A stretch of 64,000 nucleotides of DNA from Tenacibaculum sp. MAR_2010_89 (GCF_900105985.1 NZ_FNUB01000004.1:223501-287500); one strand, 5' to 3'. Shown: positions 36,895 to 45,965, counted from the stretch's first letter. Numbers and translations: made by a program. Notes: a model not told the origin generated them from the sequence alone.

Positions 36895-38554
36895 CAAAAT
36901 ACTTTCTCCATGGCAACGTTTTTTAGGGCTTGTTAAACTAGAACAAAAAGACATACTTCAAATAGCATACTATGCTATTTTTGAAGGTATAGTTGCCTTG
37001 TCTCTTCCACTAGGAATACAAGCTATCATTAATTTATTACAAGGCGCTCAAGTTTCTGCTTCTTGGATCGTTTTAATTATTTTAGTTACTGGTGGAGTTG
37101 CCTTTGCAGGTATCTTAAAATTAATGCAAATGCGAATCATCGAAACTATACAGCAACGAATTTTCACGAGAGCATCTTTAGAGTTAAGCTATAGATTTCC
37201 CAAAATAAAAATGAGTGAATTACGAAACTATTACTTGCCTGAACTAGCTAATCGTTTTTTTGATACACTTACTATTCAAAAAGGGCTATCAAAAATACTT
37301 ATTGATGTTCCATCAGCTTTTTTACAAATAATTTTCGCCTTATTATTACTATCATTTTACCATCCTTTCTTTATATTCTTTGGATTCTTATTACTATTAT
37401 TAATTTTCATAGTATTTAAATACACTGCACAAAAAGGATTAGAAACAAGTTTAAAAGAATCTAAAAACAAATACAAAGTTGCTCATTGGCTACAAGAAAT
37501 TGCAAGAACAGTTATGAGTTTTAAATTATCTGGTAAAACAAATTTGGCGCTTAATAAAACTGATAATTTAGTAGATGATTATTTACAATCAAGAGAAAAA
37601 CATTTTAAAATTTTAATACTACAGTACATACAAATGATCGGTTTTAAAGTACTGGTTACTGCTGGACTATTATTAATAGGAGGTTTTTTAGTATTGAATC
37701 AAAAAATGAATATTGGACAATTTGTTGCTGCAGAAATCATTATTCTTTTAATAATTACATCGGTTGAAAAACTAATTATTGGTTTAGAATCATTTTACGA
37801 TGTGTTAACATCCATTGAAAAACTTGGACAAATAATTGACAAGCCAATTGAAGCCCAAGAAGGAGAGTTAATTAATGGAGACCAAGAATTATCTATAGAA
37901 CTCCAAAGTGTTGTTTATAAAGTAAACACCTTAAACATACCTATATTAAATGATATTTCACTAATTGTAAAACCAACAGATAGGATATTAATTCAAGGAG
38001 AAAGCGGAAGTGGTAAATCAAGTTTACTACAACTAATTTCAGGTTTAGTAGAACCAACATCAGGTCATATTTTTATTAATAATCAGTCCATTAACAGCTT
38101 ACACTTAAATAAGTACAGAGCTAATCTAGGTTTATCATTATCAGAAGAAACCCCATTTGAAGGAAGCATAAGAGAGAACATTACTTTTGGAAATAAAGAC
38201 ATATTGGATGAACAAATATACCTAACCTTAGAAAAAGTAGGCTTAAAAGATTTTATAAAACAACAACCTAATGGTTTAAGTACAATTTTAAAACCTGATG
38301 GAAAACAAATAGCCTATACTATAGCTAAGAAAATAATTTTAGCAAGGGCTATAATAAAAAAACCTAAAGTTTTAATTCTAGAAGACCCATTAGATCAATT
38401 TAAAAAAGAAGAAACACAGAAAATAATCGATTTCTTAACACATAGCTCTCAGCCTTGGAGTTTAATTGTAGTTAGTAGTAATTATACATGGAAAGAAAAA
38501 TGTAATAAGCATATTACGCTTGAAAAAGGCGCTATTATAAACCTTAAACACTAA
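36887..38554 (+). CDS. ABC exporter (membrane domain plus degenerate ATPase domain)
   Basis: This 555-residue protein is an ABC half-transporter with an N-terminal six-helix membrane domain (about residues 20-310) and a C-terminal ATPase domain. Walker A is normal (GESGSGKSS, residues 371-379). The signature LSGGQ is replaced by PDGKQ (470-474). Walker B ends in aspartate where glutamate is expected (LILED, with E499-D500). The H-loop histidine is replaced by serine (VVSSN, around residue 531). There is no N-terminal C39 peptidase domain. A homodimer would have two non-canonical ATP sites. It works with the HlyD- and TolC-like proteins encoded next. Confidence 0.88.
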   Translation: MNNKILSPWQRFLGLVKLEQKDILQIAYYAIFEGIVALSLPLGIQAIINLLQGAQVSASWIVLIILVTGGVAFAGILKLMQMRIIETIQQRIFTRASLELSYRFPKIKMSELRNYYLPELANRFFDTLTIQKGLSKILIDVPSAFLQIIFALLLLSFYHPFFIFFGFLLLLLIFIVFKYTAQKGLETSLKESKNKYKVAHWLQEIARTVMSFKLSGKTNLALNKTDNLVDDYLQSREKHFKILILQYIQMIGFKVLVTAGLLLIGGFLVLNQKMNIGQFVAAEIIILLIITSVEKLIIGLESFYDVLTSIEKLGQIIDKPIEAQEGELINGDQELSIELQSVVYKVNTLNIPILNDISLIVKPTDRILIQGESGSGKSSLLQLISGLVEPTSGHIFINNQSINSLHLNKYRANLGLSLSEETPFEGSIRENITFGNKDILDEQIYLTLEKVGLKDFIKQQPNGLSTILKPDGKQIAYTIAKKIILARAIIKKPKVLILEDPLDQFKKEETQKIIDFLTHSSQPWSLIVVSSNYTWKEKCNKHITLEKGAIINLKH

Positions 38555-38557
38555 GCT

Positions 38558-39916
38558 ATGTTAAATATCTCTAACAATAAAATATCAAAATATATTGATA
38601 TTACCACCTTTAAGTCTGGTAAAGAAATTTTCACTAAACAATATCATAAACGATTTAAAAAATTCTTACTTTTCTTTACCTTCATCTTAATTGTAATTTT
38701 ATTTTTACCATGGACTCAGAACATAACTAGCAAAGGAAGTGTTACTACCCTTAAACCTAATCATCGTCCGCAAACTTTACAATCACAAATTCCTGGGCGA
38801 ATTGAAGAATGGTTTATACAGGAAGGAGACTATGTAAAAAAAGGAGATACTATTCTTCGAATATCAGAAATAAAAAGCAATTATTTTGATGCAAAATTAT
38901 CTGAAAGAACCGGTAATCAATTAAACGCAAAAGCTTCTTCTGTAATTGCCTACCAAAATAAAACTCAAGCTTACAAAAATCAAATTATTGCATTAAAACA
39001 AGAACGAAAGCTAAAACTTGCGCAAGCACAAAACAAACTTATGCAAGCGTATTTAAAAGTAAAAAGTGATAGTATTGATTTAGAAGCTGTGAAAATAAAA
39101 ACAACTATTGCTAAAACTCAATATAAAAGAACAGTTACACTTCAAAAAGAAGGTTTAAAAGCTACTAAAGATGTTGAAGAGAAAAGAGCAAAACTTCAGG
39201 AAGCTAATGCAAAATTGATTTCTCAAAAAAACAAATTATTAACTACTGAAAATAATGTTATAAATGCCAAGCTTACTATATCTACACTTAAAGCAACCTA
39301 CAATGATAAATTAGCAAAAGCACAAAGTAATGTGTTTACTGCTCAATCGAGTGCCTTTAATAGTGAAGCGCAGGTTTCAAAATTAGAGTCTAGTTTAGCT
39401 AACTATAAAAAACGTGAAAGTTTACTTTTTGTTACTGCTCCTCAAGATGGATATATCAACAAAGCCATTATTTCAGGTATTGGAGAAACCTTTAAAGAAG
39501 GTGAAAAACTAGTTAGTATAATGCCTGCTAATTATGATTTAGCAGTTGAGATGTATGTTAAACCTATAGATTTACCTTTAATACATATAGGTGAAAAAGT
39601 ACGTGTTCAATTTGACGGTTGGCCAGCAATCATTTTTAGTGGATGGCCTAATGTATCCTACGGTACCTATGGTGCAAAAGTTATAGCAATCGAAAATTAT
39701 ATTAGTAGCAATGGAAAATACCGAGTACTACTAACACAAGATAAAGAGTATGAACCATGGCCAAAAGCTGTTAGAATAGGCTCAGGAGCAAGATCAATTG
39801 CCTTATTAGAAAATGTACCTATATGGTATGAACTATGGAGGCAAATTAACAGTTTCCCTCCTAACTTTTATCAGCCTAAAAACAAGAAACAAGCAGAAAC
39901 TAAAAATAAAAAATAA
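38558..39916 (+). CDS. HlyD-family periplasmic adaptor protein
   Basis: This 452-residue membrane-fusion protein has one N-terminal membrane segment ([17 protein letters not shown], about residues 43-59). A lipoyl half-motif follows (GRIEEWFIQEGDYVKKGDTI), then a very long coiled-coil hairpin rich in K, A, Q and L (about 115-275), then the second lipoyl half and a beta-barrel part (VTAPQDGYINKAIISG onwards). The design fits bridging from an inner-membrane ABC protein to an outer-membrane TolC tube. It starts three bases after the ABC gene and abuts the TolC gene. Confidence 0.92.
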   Translation: MLNISNNKISKYIDITTFKSGKEIFTKQYHKRFKKFLLFFTFILIVILFLPWTQNITSKGSVTTLKPNHRPQTLQSQIPGRIEEWFIQEGDYVKKGDTILRISEIKSNYFDAKLSERTGNQLNAKASSVIAYQNKTQAYKNQIIALKQERKLKLAQAQNKLMQAYLKVKSDSIDLEAVKIKTTIAKTQYKRTVTLQKEGLKATKDVEEKRAKLQEANAKLISQKNKLLTTENNVINAKLTISTLKATYNDKLAKAQSNVFTAQSSAFNSEAQVSKLESSLANYKKRESLLFVTAPQDGYINKAIISGIGETFKEGEKLVSIMPANYDLAVEMYVKPIDLPLIHIGEKVRVQFDGWPAIIFSGWPNVSYGTYGAKVIAIENYISSNGKYRVLLTQDKEYEPWPKAVRIGSGARSIALLENVPIWYELWRQINSFPPNFYQPKNKKQAETKNKK

Positions 39917-41310
39917 TGAAAAAAATTTTAATCATTTTAATTTTTTGTTGCAATACTTTTAGTTTTTCTCAAGAAGCAAAGAACTCACTTTCATTAGAAG
40001 AATATTTAGGATATGTAAAAAAATACCATCCTTTATTAAAGCAAGCTAAATTAACAACAAGCAATGGGGAAGCTAAATTACTCAAGGCTAGAGGTGCTTT
40101 TGATCCTAAAATAGAAGTTGATTATACTCGTAAAAACTTTAAAAACACAGAATATTATAACAAACTGAATACAACATTCAAAATACCAACATGGTATGGT
40201 ATAGAATTTAAAGCCAATTATGAAAACAATGATGGATACTATTTAAATCCAGAATTTAAAACCCCTGAAAAAGGATTATATTCAGCTGGGGTTTCAGTAT
40301 CTCTTGCTAAAGGATTATTAATTAACCAAAGAATGGCTTTCTTAAAACAAGCCAAGCTTTACAGAAAACAATCAATAGAAAAACAAAAACTATTAGTAAA
40401 CGAAATATTATATAACGCTATAAACTCTTATTTTAAATGGTTAAAAAACTACCAAACACAATTGGTTTACAATAACTATCTAACAAATGCAAAAACTAGA
40501 CTAGATAATGTTAGAAAAAGTTTCATCGCAGGAGATAAACCTGCAGTTGATACACTAGAGGCTAACATCAATTTAAAAAACAGACTATTAGACCTTGAGA
40601 AATCTAAAATAAGTCATACTAAATCTAAGTTAGAGCTTTCCAATTATTTGTGGTTAAATAATGATTTACCACTAGAATTAAGTGACTTAATAACTCCTGA
40701 TCTTAATACTATAAATAATATTGATTTGGTACTTGGAAATTCAATTATAAAAGCCGCTAGTTTTAACACTAATAATCATCCTAAATTAAAAGCTTTACAA
40801 TTAAAAAAAGAAGGGTTTAAAGTATCAAGAAAACTTAAACTAAACAATCTTCTTCCGAAAATAGATCTTCAATATAATTTTTTAACTACTGATTATCAAA
40901 ATGTAAATACACTTTCAACATCTAACTACAAAGGAGGGTTAAATGTTAGTTTACCTCTATTTCTAAGAAAAGAACGTGCTGATTTAAAATTAGCCAACTT
41001 AAAATTGAAAGAAATAGACTTTGATATTTCATCAACAAAAGTAGCTATAGACAATAAAATAAAAAGTAACACAGAACAAATTAACTCATATAAAGAACAA
41101 AATAGAATATTAAATGATCTAGCTAAAGACTACAAACAGCTTTTAAAAAGTGAAGAACGAAAATTTTATTTAGGTGAAGGATCTATGTTCCTTGTTAACT
41201 ACAGAGAAGTTAAATCGATAGAAAATGAATTAAAGTTAATTAAAAATCAGTTTAGTTATTTTAAATCAAAATCTACCCTATTAAAAACACTCAATTCATT
41301 TAGTTTATAA
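39916..41310 (+). CDS. TolC-family outer-membrane efflux protein
   Basis: This 464-residue protein has a signal peptide (ILIILIFCCNTFSFSQ) and the internally repeated helix-strand structure of TolC. Typical parts are LSLEEYLGYVKKYHPLLKQAKL near the N-terminus, the central LDNVRKSFIAGDKPAVDTLEA, and SLPLFLRKERADLKLANLKLKE. It overlaps the adaptor gene by one base. With the ABC and HlyD proteins it would form a type I-like export channel. No obvious substrate gene lies nearby, so a small molecule, lipid or distant peptide is possible. Confidence 0.93.
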   Translation: MKKILIILIFCCNTFSFSQEAKNSLSLEEYLGYVKKYHPLLKQAKLTTSNGEAKLLKARGAFDPKIEVDYTRKNFKNTEYYNKLNTTFKIPTWYGIEFKANYENNDGYYLNPEFKTPEKGLYSAGVSVSLAKGLLINQRMAFLKQAKLYRKQSIEKQKLLVNEILYNAINSYFKWLKNYQTQLVYNNYLTNAKTRLDNVRKSFIAGDKPAVDTLEANINLKNRLLDLEKSKISHTKSKLELSNYLWLNNDLPLELSDLITPDLNTINNIDLVLGNSIIKAASFNTNNHPKLKALQLKKEGFKVSRKLKLNNLLPKIDLQYNFLTTDYQNVNTLSTSNYKGGLNVSLPLFLRKERADLKLANLKLKEIDFDISSTKVAIDNKIKSNTEQINSYKEQNRILNDLAKDYKQLLKSEERKFYLGEGSMFLVNYREVKSIENELKLIKNQFSYFKSKSTLLKTLNSFSL

Positions 41311-41312
41311 AA

Positions 41313-41347
41313 TAAAAAAGACCTTAAATTCTCATTCAAGGCCTTTT
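41313..41347 (+). terminator. intrinsic terminator after the TolC gene
   Basis: AAAAG-CCTT (41316-41325) pairs with AAGG-CTTTT (41338-41347), with one central mismatch. The loop is 12 bases. Confidence 0.7.
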
Positions 41348-41627
41348 CGTCTAACCAAACTTAGTATAAAAAACTAACTACTACTATCTTTAAAATTATA
41401 TTTATCTTTTTTAAAAACCTCTCCTTTCAGCATGTTGTCATTTCAGACCATATACAAGGGGAATCTTACTCAGAGAGACTTGGGGTTTATAACAATTATA
41501 AACTTAGGGAAAACAAACTATTATAAATGAAATGTTTAATGAACTTATTTAAAACTTAAAACGTTATTTCGTTTCTTGTTACACTATTATGACACTTCTT
41601 TTTTCGATAGGTCACATAAAAACAAAA

Positions 41628-41660
41628 AAAATCTCAAAAAAAATTATTTTTTTGAGATTT
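41628..41660 (-). terminator. intrinsic terminator at the end of the clpS operon
   Basis: A long AT-rich stem (AAATCTCAAAAAAA and its complement, loop TTA) is followed on the minus strand by seven T. It begins directly at the stop codon of the 94-residue protein gene. Confidence 0.8.
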
Positions 41661-41945
41661 TTAGTATAAATATTTTCTTAACACTACTCGATGTTCAGGT
41701 ATGGACTTATCATAATCCTCGACCAAAATCTCTAGTATTTCCGGGGGTTTAACACCTATTTCTTTTTTTGAAGAATATTTTGAAACATACAAATCATAGG
41801 TCACTTTTTCTTCTGAAATATTTTTTTTAAAAATTAAAAAATGTTGCGAATTTAATTCCGAGTAACAAATTTCTTCTCCTAAAAAAGTATCTGATTTATC
41901 AACATAAAAATCAGAGAACTCATAATACTTAAAAACATTTTCCAT
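41661..41945 (-). CDS. small protein of unknown function downstream of clpS
   Basis: I do not recognise this 94-residue protein. It is predicted to be soluble and cytosolic, with no signal peptide, and is acidic in the first half (EFSDFYVDKSDTFLGEEICY). It then alternates strands (HFLIFKKNISEEKVTYDLYVSKYS). One base separates it from clpS, so it is translated from the same message. Its codon pattern looks like that of its neighbours, and the tight spacing supports a real gene. Confidence 0.7.
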   Translation of the reverse strand: MENVFKYYEFSDFYVDKSDTFLGEEICYSELNSQHFLIFKKNISEEKVTYDLYVSKYSSKKEIGVKPPEILEILVEDYDKSIPEHRVVLRKYLY

Positions 41946-41946
41946 A

Positions 41947-42222
41947 TTAAAGTATTTCAGCAGAAAGTCCTAACTGTAAAAGTTTTGAACATTTAGATTC
42001 TAAATCTTTGTATTCGCCAGTTTTAACTGCACATTTTCCTTTATAATGTACTAAAACAGTACATTGTTCAGCTTGTTCTGGTGTATGCTCGCATACACTA
42101 ACTAAACTATCTATAACAAAGTCAAATGTATTTACATCATCATTATATAAAATAATTTCATGCTTTCTAGTTTCCTCTGTTAAAACATCTAACTCTTCTT
42201 GAATTTTCTCAATAGTACTCAT
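41947..42222 (-). CDS. clpS: ATP-dependent Clp protease adaptor protein ClpS
   Basis: ClpS delivers N-degron proteins to the ClpAP or ClpCP protease. The 91-residue product has the typical core HEIILYNDDVNTFDFVIDSL, including the asparagine and two aspartates of the N-degron pocket, and the segment AEQCTVLVHYKGKCAVKTG. It lies in a tight minus-strand series with prmA (six bases upstream) and the small unknown gene. Confidence 0.95.
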   Translation of the reverse strand: MSTIEKIQEELDVLTEETRKHEIILYNDDVNTFDFVIDSLVSVCEHTPEQAEQCTVLVHYKGKCAVKTGEYKDLESKCSKLLQLGLSAEIL

Positions 42223-42228
42223 CTGTTT

Positions 42229-43062
42229 TTATTTTTGATATCGTAATGACACCCAATTATTTCTTTGTATAGTTTTATCTAGAGATAATTTATATTTTGA
42301 TACTTCTTCATCAATGATAGAAATATCTTCTTGATAAAATCCGCTTAACAACAAAACACCATTTTCATTAAGACATTTTGTATATGTTTCCATATCATTT
42401 AGCAAAATATTTCTATTAATATTTGCAATGATAACATCATACTGCTTATTTTCTAATAGCGATGAATTTCCTTCATAAACACTAATATGATTACAGTTAT
42501 TCCTCTGAACATTTTCAATAGAATTTTCATAACACCAAGCATCAATATCAATAGCATCTATTGGTGTTGCCCCTTTCATTTCAGCAAAAATAGCTAAAAT
42601 TCCTGTACCACATCCCATATCTAATACTTTCTTACCTTCTAAGTCTAATGCTAACAAGTGTTGTACCATCATATGAGTTGTTTCATGATGACCTGTTCCA
42701 AAGCTCATTTTTGGTTCTATTACTATATCAAATTTTAAATTTGGGTTTTCATGAAAAGGAGCTCTTATACTCACTTTATCTTCAACTTGTATAGGATTAA
42801 AATTCTTCTCCCATTCTGCATTCCAATTCGTTTGCTCTACCTCTCGTTTAGTGTAGGTAATTTTAAATTCTGTAGAACTTAAAATGAAGATATCGTTTAA
42901 AATATCTTCACTCCAATCTTGTTTTTGAATATATGCAGTGACTCCTTCATTGCTTTCTACAAAACTTTCAAACCCTACAGTTCCTAACTCAGCTATTAAA
43001 ATTTCAGTAGCTGGTTCATTAGGAACAACTATAAAATTATACTCTATATAAATACTATCCAT
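42229..43062 (-). CDS. prmA: ribosomal protein L11 methyltransferase
   Basis: PrmA trimethylates lysines and the N-terminus of ribosomal protein L11. The 277-residue protein has an N-terminal substrate-recognition domain. A class I methyltransferase domain follows, with the SAM-binding motif VLDMGCGTGILAIFAEMKGA and the catalytic-region motif NINRNIL. The preceding segment MSFGTGHHETTHM is characteristic of PrmA. It overlaps tpiA by one base. Confidence 0.95.
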   Translation of the reverse strand: MDSIYIEYNFIVVPNEPATEILIAELGTVGFESFVESNEGVTAYIQKQDWSEDILNDIFILSSTEFKITYTKREVEQTNWNAEWEKNFNPIQVEDKVSIRAPFHENPNLKFDIVIEPKMSFGTGHHETTHMMVQHLLALDLEGKKVLDMGCGTGILAIFAEMKGATPIDAIDIDAWCYENSIENVQRNNCNHISVYEGNSSLLENKQYDVIIANINRNILLNDMETYTKCLNENGVLLLSGFYQEDISIIDEEVSKYKLSLDKTIQRNNWVSLRYQK

Positions 43063-43820
43063 TAAATTGCTTCAATTATTGCTAAAAAATCTTCTGATTT
43101 TAATGATGCTCCACCAATTAATCCTCCATCTACATCTTCTTTTGAAAAAATCTCTTTAGCATTCGCTGGTTTTACACTTCCTCCATATAATATAGAAATA
43201 CTATTTGCTGTTTTTTCATCATACTTTTTAGCTAATACTTCTCTAATAAAGGCATGCATTTCTTGAGCTTGCTCAGGTGATGCAGTCTCTCCTGTTCCAA
43301 TTGCCCAAACTGGCTCATAAGCTAATATAACTTTTGAAAAATCTTCTTTCAATAAATGAAACAATCCTTCACTTAGTTGGTTTTCTACTACTTCAAAATG
43401 CTTTTCAGTTTTTCTATCTTCTAATAACTCACCAAAACAAAAAATTACTTCTAAATTATTAGCTAATGCTGTGTTAACTTTTTTTGCTAACAATTCATTA
43501 GTTTCATTAAAATACATTCTTCTTTCAGAGTGACCTAAAATAACTACATTAACTCCAACGTCTGTTAACATATCTGCAGCAACCTCTCCTGTATAAGCTC
43601 CACTTTTAGCTTCATGCATATTTTGTGCAGCTACTTCAATATTAGATTTTTTAGTTCTTTTTACAGTGCTATTAAGATTTATAAAACTTGGAGCGACAAT
43701 TACCCTCTTATTTTCAAAATTATTATTTTTCAATCCCTTTCTTATCCCTTTAACAAGCTCTTTAGCTTCTTTAAGGTTTTTGTTCATTTTCCAGTTACCT
43801 GCTACGATGTTTTTTCTCAA
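43062..43820 (-). CDS. tpiA: triosephosphate isomerase
   Basis: This glycolytic enzyme interconverts dihydroxyacetone phosphate and glyceraldehyde-3-phosphate. The 252-residue product has the active-site lysine segment GNWKMN, the histidine in ILGHSERR, and the catalytic glutamate in AYEPVWAIGTG. The loop and phosphate-binding region LYGGSVKPANA is intact. The start codon is TTG, fixed by the conserved beginning MRKNIVAGNWKMN. It has a plausible promoter of its own at the end of the upstream gene. Confidence 0.97.
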   Translation of the reverse strand: MRKNIVAGNWKMNKNLKEAKELVKGIRKGLKNNNFENKRVIVAPSFINLNSTVKRTKKSNIEVAAQNMHEAKSGAYTGEVAADMLTDVGVNVVILGHSERRMYFNETNELLAKKVNTALANNLEVIFCFGELLEDRKTEKHFEVVENQLSEGLFHLLKEDFSKVILAYEPVWAIGTGETASPEQAQEMHAFIREVLAKKYDEKTANSISILYGGSVKPANAKEIFSKEDVDGGLIGGASLKSEDFLAIIEAI

Positions 43821-43869
43821 TGTGTTGTTATTTTTAAATTGTGTAGTTAAGAAGGTTTAAGCTTGAGTG

Positions 43870-43877
43870 CAAAAATA
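43870..43877 (-). promoter_or_regulatory. probable -7 element of tpiA
   Basis: The minus strand reads TATTTTTG, matching TAnnTTTG, 50 bases before the tpiA start. An ATTG lies 22 bases further upstream, a little farther than usual. Confidence 0.4.
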
Positions 43878-43879
43878 CA

Positions 43880-44365
43880 TCATTTTTTTAAGCTTTTTTC
43901 AATTAGTTCATCAGTAGATTTTGTAGCATTAAAAACTATTATTTTTTTATTTTTATCTACTACTAAATATCTAGGTATCCAACTTAAATGCAAAAACTCT
44001 CCAAAAGGGCCTTCCCATCCAGATTTCATATAATATTGTTCTCCCTTAAGTTGTAGGTTTTCTATTCCTAGTTTCCAATTAGTAATTGATTTATCTAATG
44101 ATAAATTAATATAAACAATATCAGGATATTTACTTTTTAACTCTATAATACCTGGTAAACTTCTTATGCAATCACCACACCAAGAAGCCCATATATTTAA
44201 AACTATTTTCTTTTCAATATGTTTATCTAAAATTTCTTGAAATGTAATTTCATCTCCTTTTAATGTAATAAAAACATCATTTAATGCAGCTTCAGAAAAT
44301 TCAGACTCATTTTTTACGATACAACTACTTAACAGGATAAGGAAAATTATTGTAAACCTTTTCAT
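43880..44365 (-). CDS. TlpA-like thioredoxin lipoprotein with CxxC
   Basis: This 161-residue lipoprotein has a signal ending in LSSC (cysteine 15) and a thioredoxin-like domain of the TlpA/ResA type, with the active site WCGDC in NIWASWCGDCIRSLPGI. The cis-proline position is kept in SWIPRYLVVDKNKK. It should act as a periplasmic or outer-membrane-attached thiol oxidoreductase. It overlaps the upstream, related gene by four bases; the two appear to derive from a duplication. Confidence 0.88.
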   Translation of the reverse strand: MKRFTIIFLILLSSCIVKNESEFSEAALNDVFITLKGDEITFQEILDKHIEKKIVLNIWASWCGDCIRSLPGIIELKSKYPDIVYINLSLDKSITNWKLGIENLQLKGEQYYMKSGWEGPFGEFLHLSWIPRYLVVDKNKKIIVFNATKSTDELIEKSLKK

Positions 44366-44844
44366 TTGTTTAATTTACTTTCTATTTTAGATACTTTAGA
44401 CGTATTAAACACTTTAAGCTTACCGTTTTTATCTATCAATAAAAATCTTGGAATTGTTTTTAACTTTAAAAATTTAGCTATTTCTCCTTTTCCCTTTTTA
44501 GGTATATAATAGTGACTTCCTTTTACTTTTAAAGTTTCTAACCCTCTTTTCCAATCATGGTAAGAATGATCTACTGATAAAAAGACATAATTTATCTTTT
44601 TATTATTTTGCTGAAGTTCCACTACATCTTTAAAACTATCTTGACTAAAAGGACAATAACTAGCGTATACCTGTATAATAGTTTCTCTTTTTAAGCCATT
44701 CTTCAATATCTCTTTTAGAGTAATAGACTCCCTATTAATAGTTATCAATTTTTCTTCTAAAGGCTTTACAGATATTTTTTTAGGCTGAAAAACTGCACAA
44801 CTACCAAACAAAAGTGTTACTAAAACTATTACAACAATTCTCAT
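44362..44844 (-). CDS. TlpA-like thioredoxin lipoprotein with a CxxS site
   Basis: This 160-residue lipoprotein has the lipobox FGSC (cysteine 16) and a thioredoxin-like domain related to that of the next gene (WKRGLETLKVKGSHYY here, and WKLGIENLQLKGEQYY there). The active site is CPFS in VYASYCPFSQDSF, so the resolving cysteine is replaced by serine. It may be a monothiol enzyme, a disulfide trap or an assembly factor. The cis-proline region (LKTIPRFLLIDKNGK) is normal. It is one base downstream of the permease gene. Confidence 0.85.
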   Translation of the reverse strand: MRIVVIVLVTLLFGSCAVFQPKKISVKPLEEKLITINRESITLKEILKNGLKRETIIQVYASYCPFSQDSFKDVVELQQNNKKINYVFLSVDHSYHDWKRGLETLKVKGSHYYIPKKGKGEIAKFLKLKTIPRFLLIDKNGKLKVFNTSKVSKIESKLNK

Positions 44845-44845
44845 A

Positions 44846-45922
44846 CTATTCTAATTTAACACGTGGATCTAACCAACTATATAAAATATCTACTAAAATA
44901 TTAATAAAAATAAACAAGCTTGCTATTACTAATACACTCCCCATTATTACAGGTAAATCTAAAGTGTTCAATGAATTTACTATTTCTTTGCCTAATCCAT
45001 TCCAATTAAAAATATATTCAACAAAAACAGCTCCTGCAAGCATGGATGCAAACCAACCCGAAATTGCTGTTATCACAGGATTTAATGAGTTTTTAAGTGC
45101 ATGTTTTCTAATCACTTGGAACGTAGTTAACCCTTTAGCCTTTGCGGTTCTTATATAATCTTGATTTAAGGTTTCTAATAATGAATTCCTCATTAATTGA
45201 ATTATTACAGCTAGTGGACGAATTCCTAAAACTAAAGCTGGTAACACTAAATTTTTCCACTGAATGTATATGTTTTCGCCAAAATCATCTACAACGTACA
45301 AGCTTCCAGTCATTTGAAGATTCGTATATTTATGCAAAACAAACCCAAACAACCATGCAAAAACTATTGCTGAAAAAAATGATGGCACACTCATACCAAA
45401 GGTACTAACAACAGCTATTAGCCTGTCAAACAATGTGTCTTTATAAATAGCTGATAACACTCCTAAAAATATACCTAAAAACATGGCTATTGTTATTGCA
45501 AATATTGCTAATACAGCAGTATTAGGTAATGTTTCTTTTATTACTTCTGAAACATTTTTACCATTCTTTTGAAATGATTGACGTAAATATGGATATTTTA
45601 AAACTATAGTTACTTTTCCTATTGATATTAATTTTTGATATTTATACTTTTTTTCTAACAAATATGTATAATCGTCTTTGTTATCACTATGAAAAGATAA
45701 TGGTGAAACATCATTCAAATAATATAAATACTGGGTAAAAACTGGTTTATCAAAGCCATATTTTTTTCTAATATTTTGTAATTGTTCTGAATTCTCTCTC
45801 TGATCTAACATCATTCTAGCGGGATCTCCTGGTAAAATATTAAATAAAAAGAAAATGACAGTAACCACCCCAAAAAGTGTTAGGAAACCATAAAAAATTT
45901 TGTTTATAATATATCGGAACAT
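44846..45922 (-). CDS. DppB/OppB-type ABC transporter permease
   Basis: This inner-membrane protein has 358 residues from the ATG at 45920-45922, which I prefer over a TTG three codons upstream. It has the N-terminal FGVVTVIFFLFNILPGDPARMML segment diagnostic of dipeptide/oligopeptide permeases and the EAA loop YIRTAKAKGLTTFQVIRKHALKNSLNPV. The last part, LYSWLDPRVKLE, is also conserved. A partner DppC permease, ATPases and a binding protein are not adjacent, so they must be elsewhere in the genome. It heads a minus-strand run with the thioredoxin-like genes. Confidence 0.92.
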   Translation of the reverse strand: MFRYIINKIFYGFLTLFGVVTVIFFLFNILPGDPARMMLDQRENSEQLQNIRKKYGFDKPVFTQYLYYLNDVSPLSFHSDNKDDYTYLLEKKYKYQKLISIGKVTIVLKYPYLRQSFQKNGKNVSEVIKETLPNTAVLAIFAITIAMFLGIFLGVLSAIYKDTLFDRLIAVVSTFGMSVPSFFSAIVFAWLFGFVLHKYTNLQMTGSLYVVDDFGENIYIQWKNLVLPALVLGIRPLAVIIQLMRNSLLETLNQDYIRTAKAKGLTTFQVIRKHALKNSLNPVITAISGWFASMLAGAVFVEYIFNWNGLGKEIVNSLNTLDLPVIMGSVLVIASLFIFINILVDILYSWLDPRVKLE

Positions 45923-45957
45923 TGATAACAAAGATAATAGAAACTCATAAAAATGTT

Positions 45958-45965
45958 TACTTTTG
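45958..45965 (+). promoter_or_regulatory. probable -7 element of pyrF
   Basis: TACTTTTG matches TAnnTTTG and lies 20 bases before the pyrF start. No clear -33 element was seen. Confidence 0.45.

Larger units (their letters stand above)
41311..41660. other. intergenic region between two converging operons
   Basis: This 350-base gap holds the terminator of the exporter operon on the left and that of the clpS operon on the right. Between them is a stretch (41434-41515) of somewhat higher GC content that begins GTCATTTCAGACC and continues through AGGGGAATC and AGAGAGACTTGGGG. It looks like a worn copy of the short intergenic repeats common in Flavobacteriaceae, but I have no second copy in the window. 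No gene was seen. Confidence 0.5.

Noticed and set aside
45929..45936. TATCTTTG on the minus strand as a promoter of the DppB-type permease
   Set aside because: It lies only seven bases before the preferred ATG, which would give an almost leaderless mRNA, and there is no -33 element at the right distance. It stays possible but unsupported.
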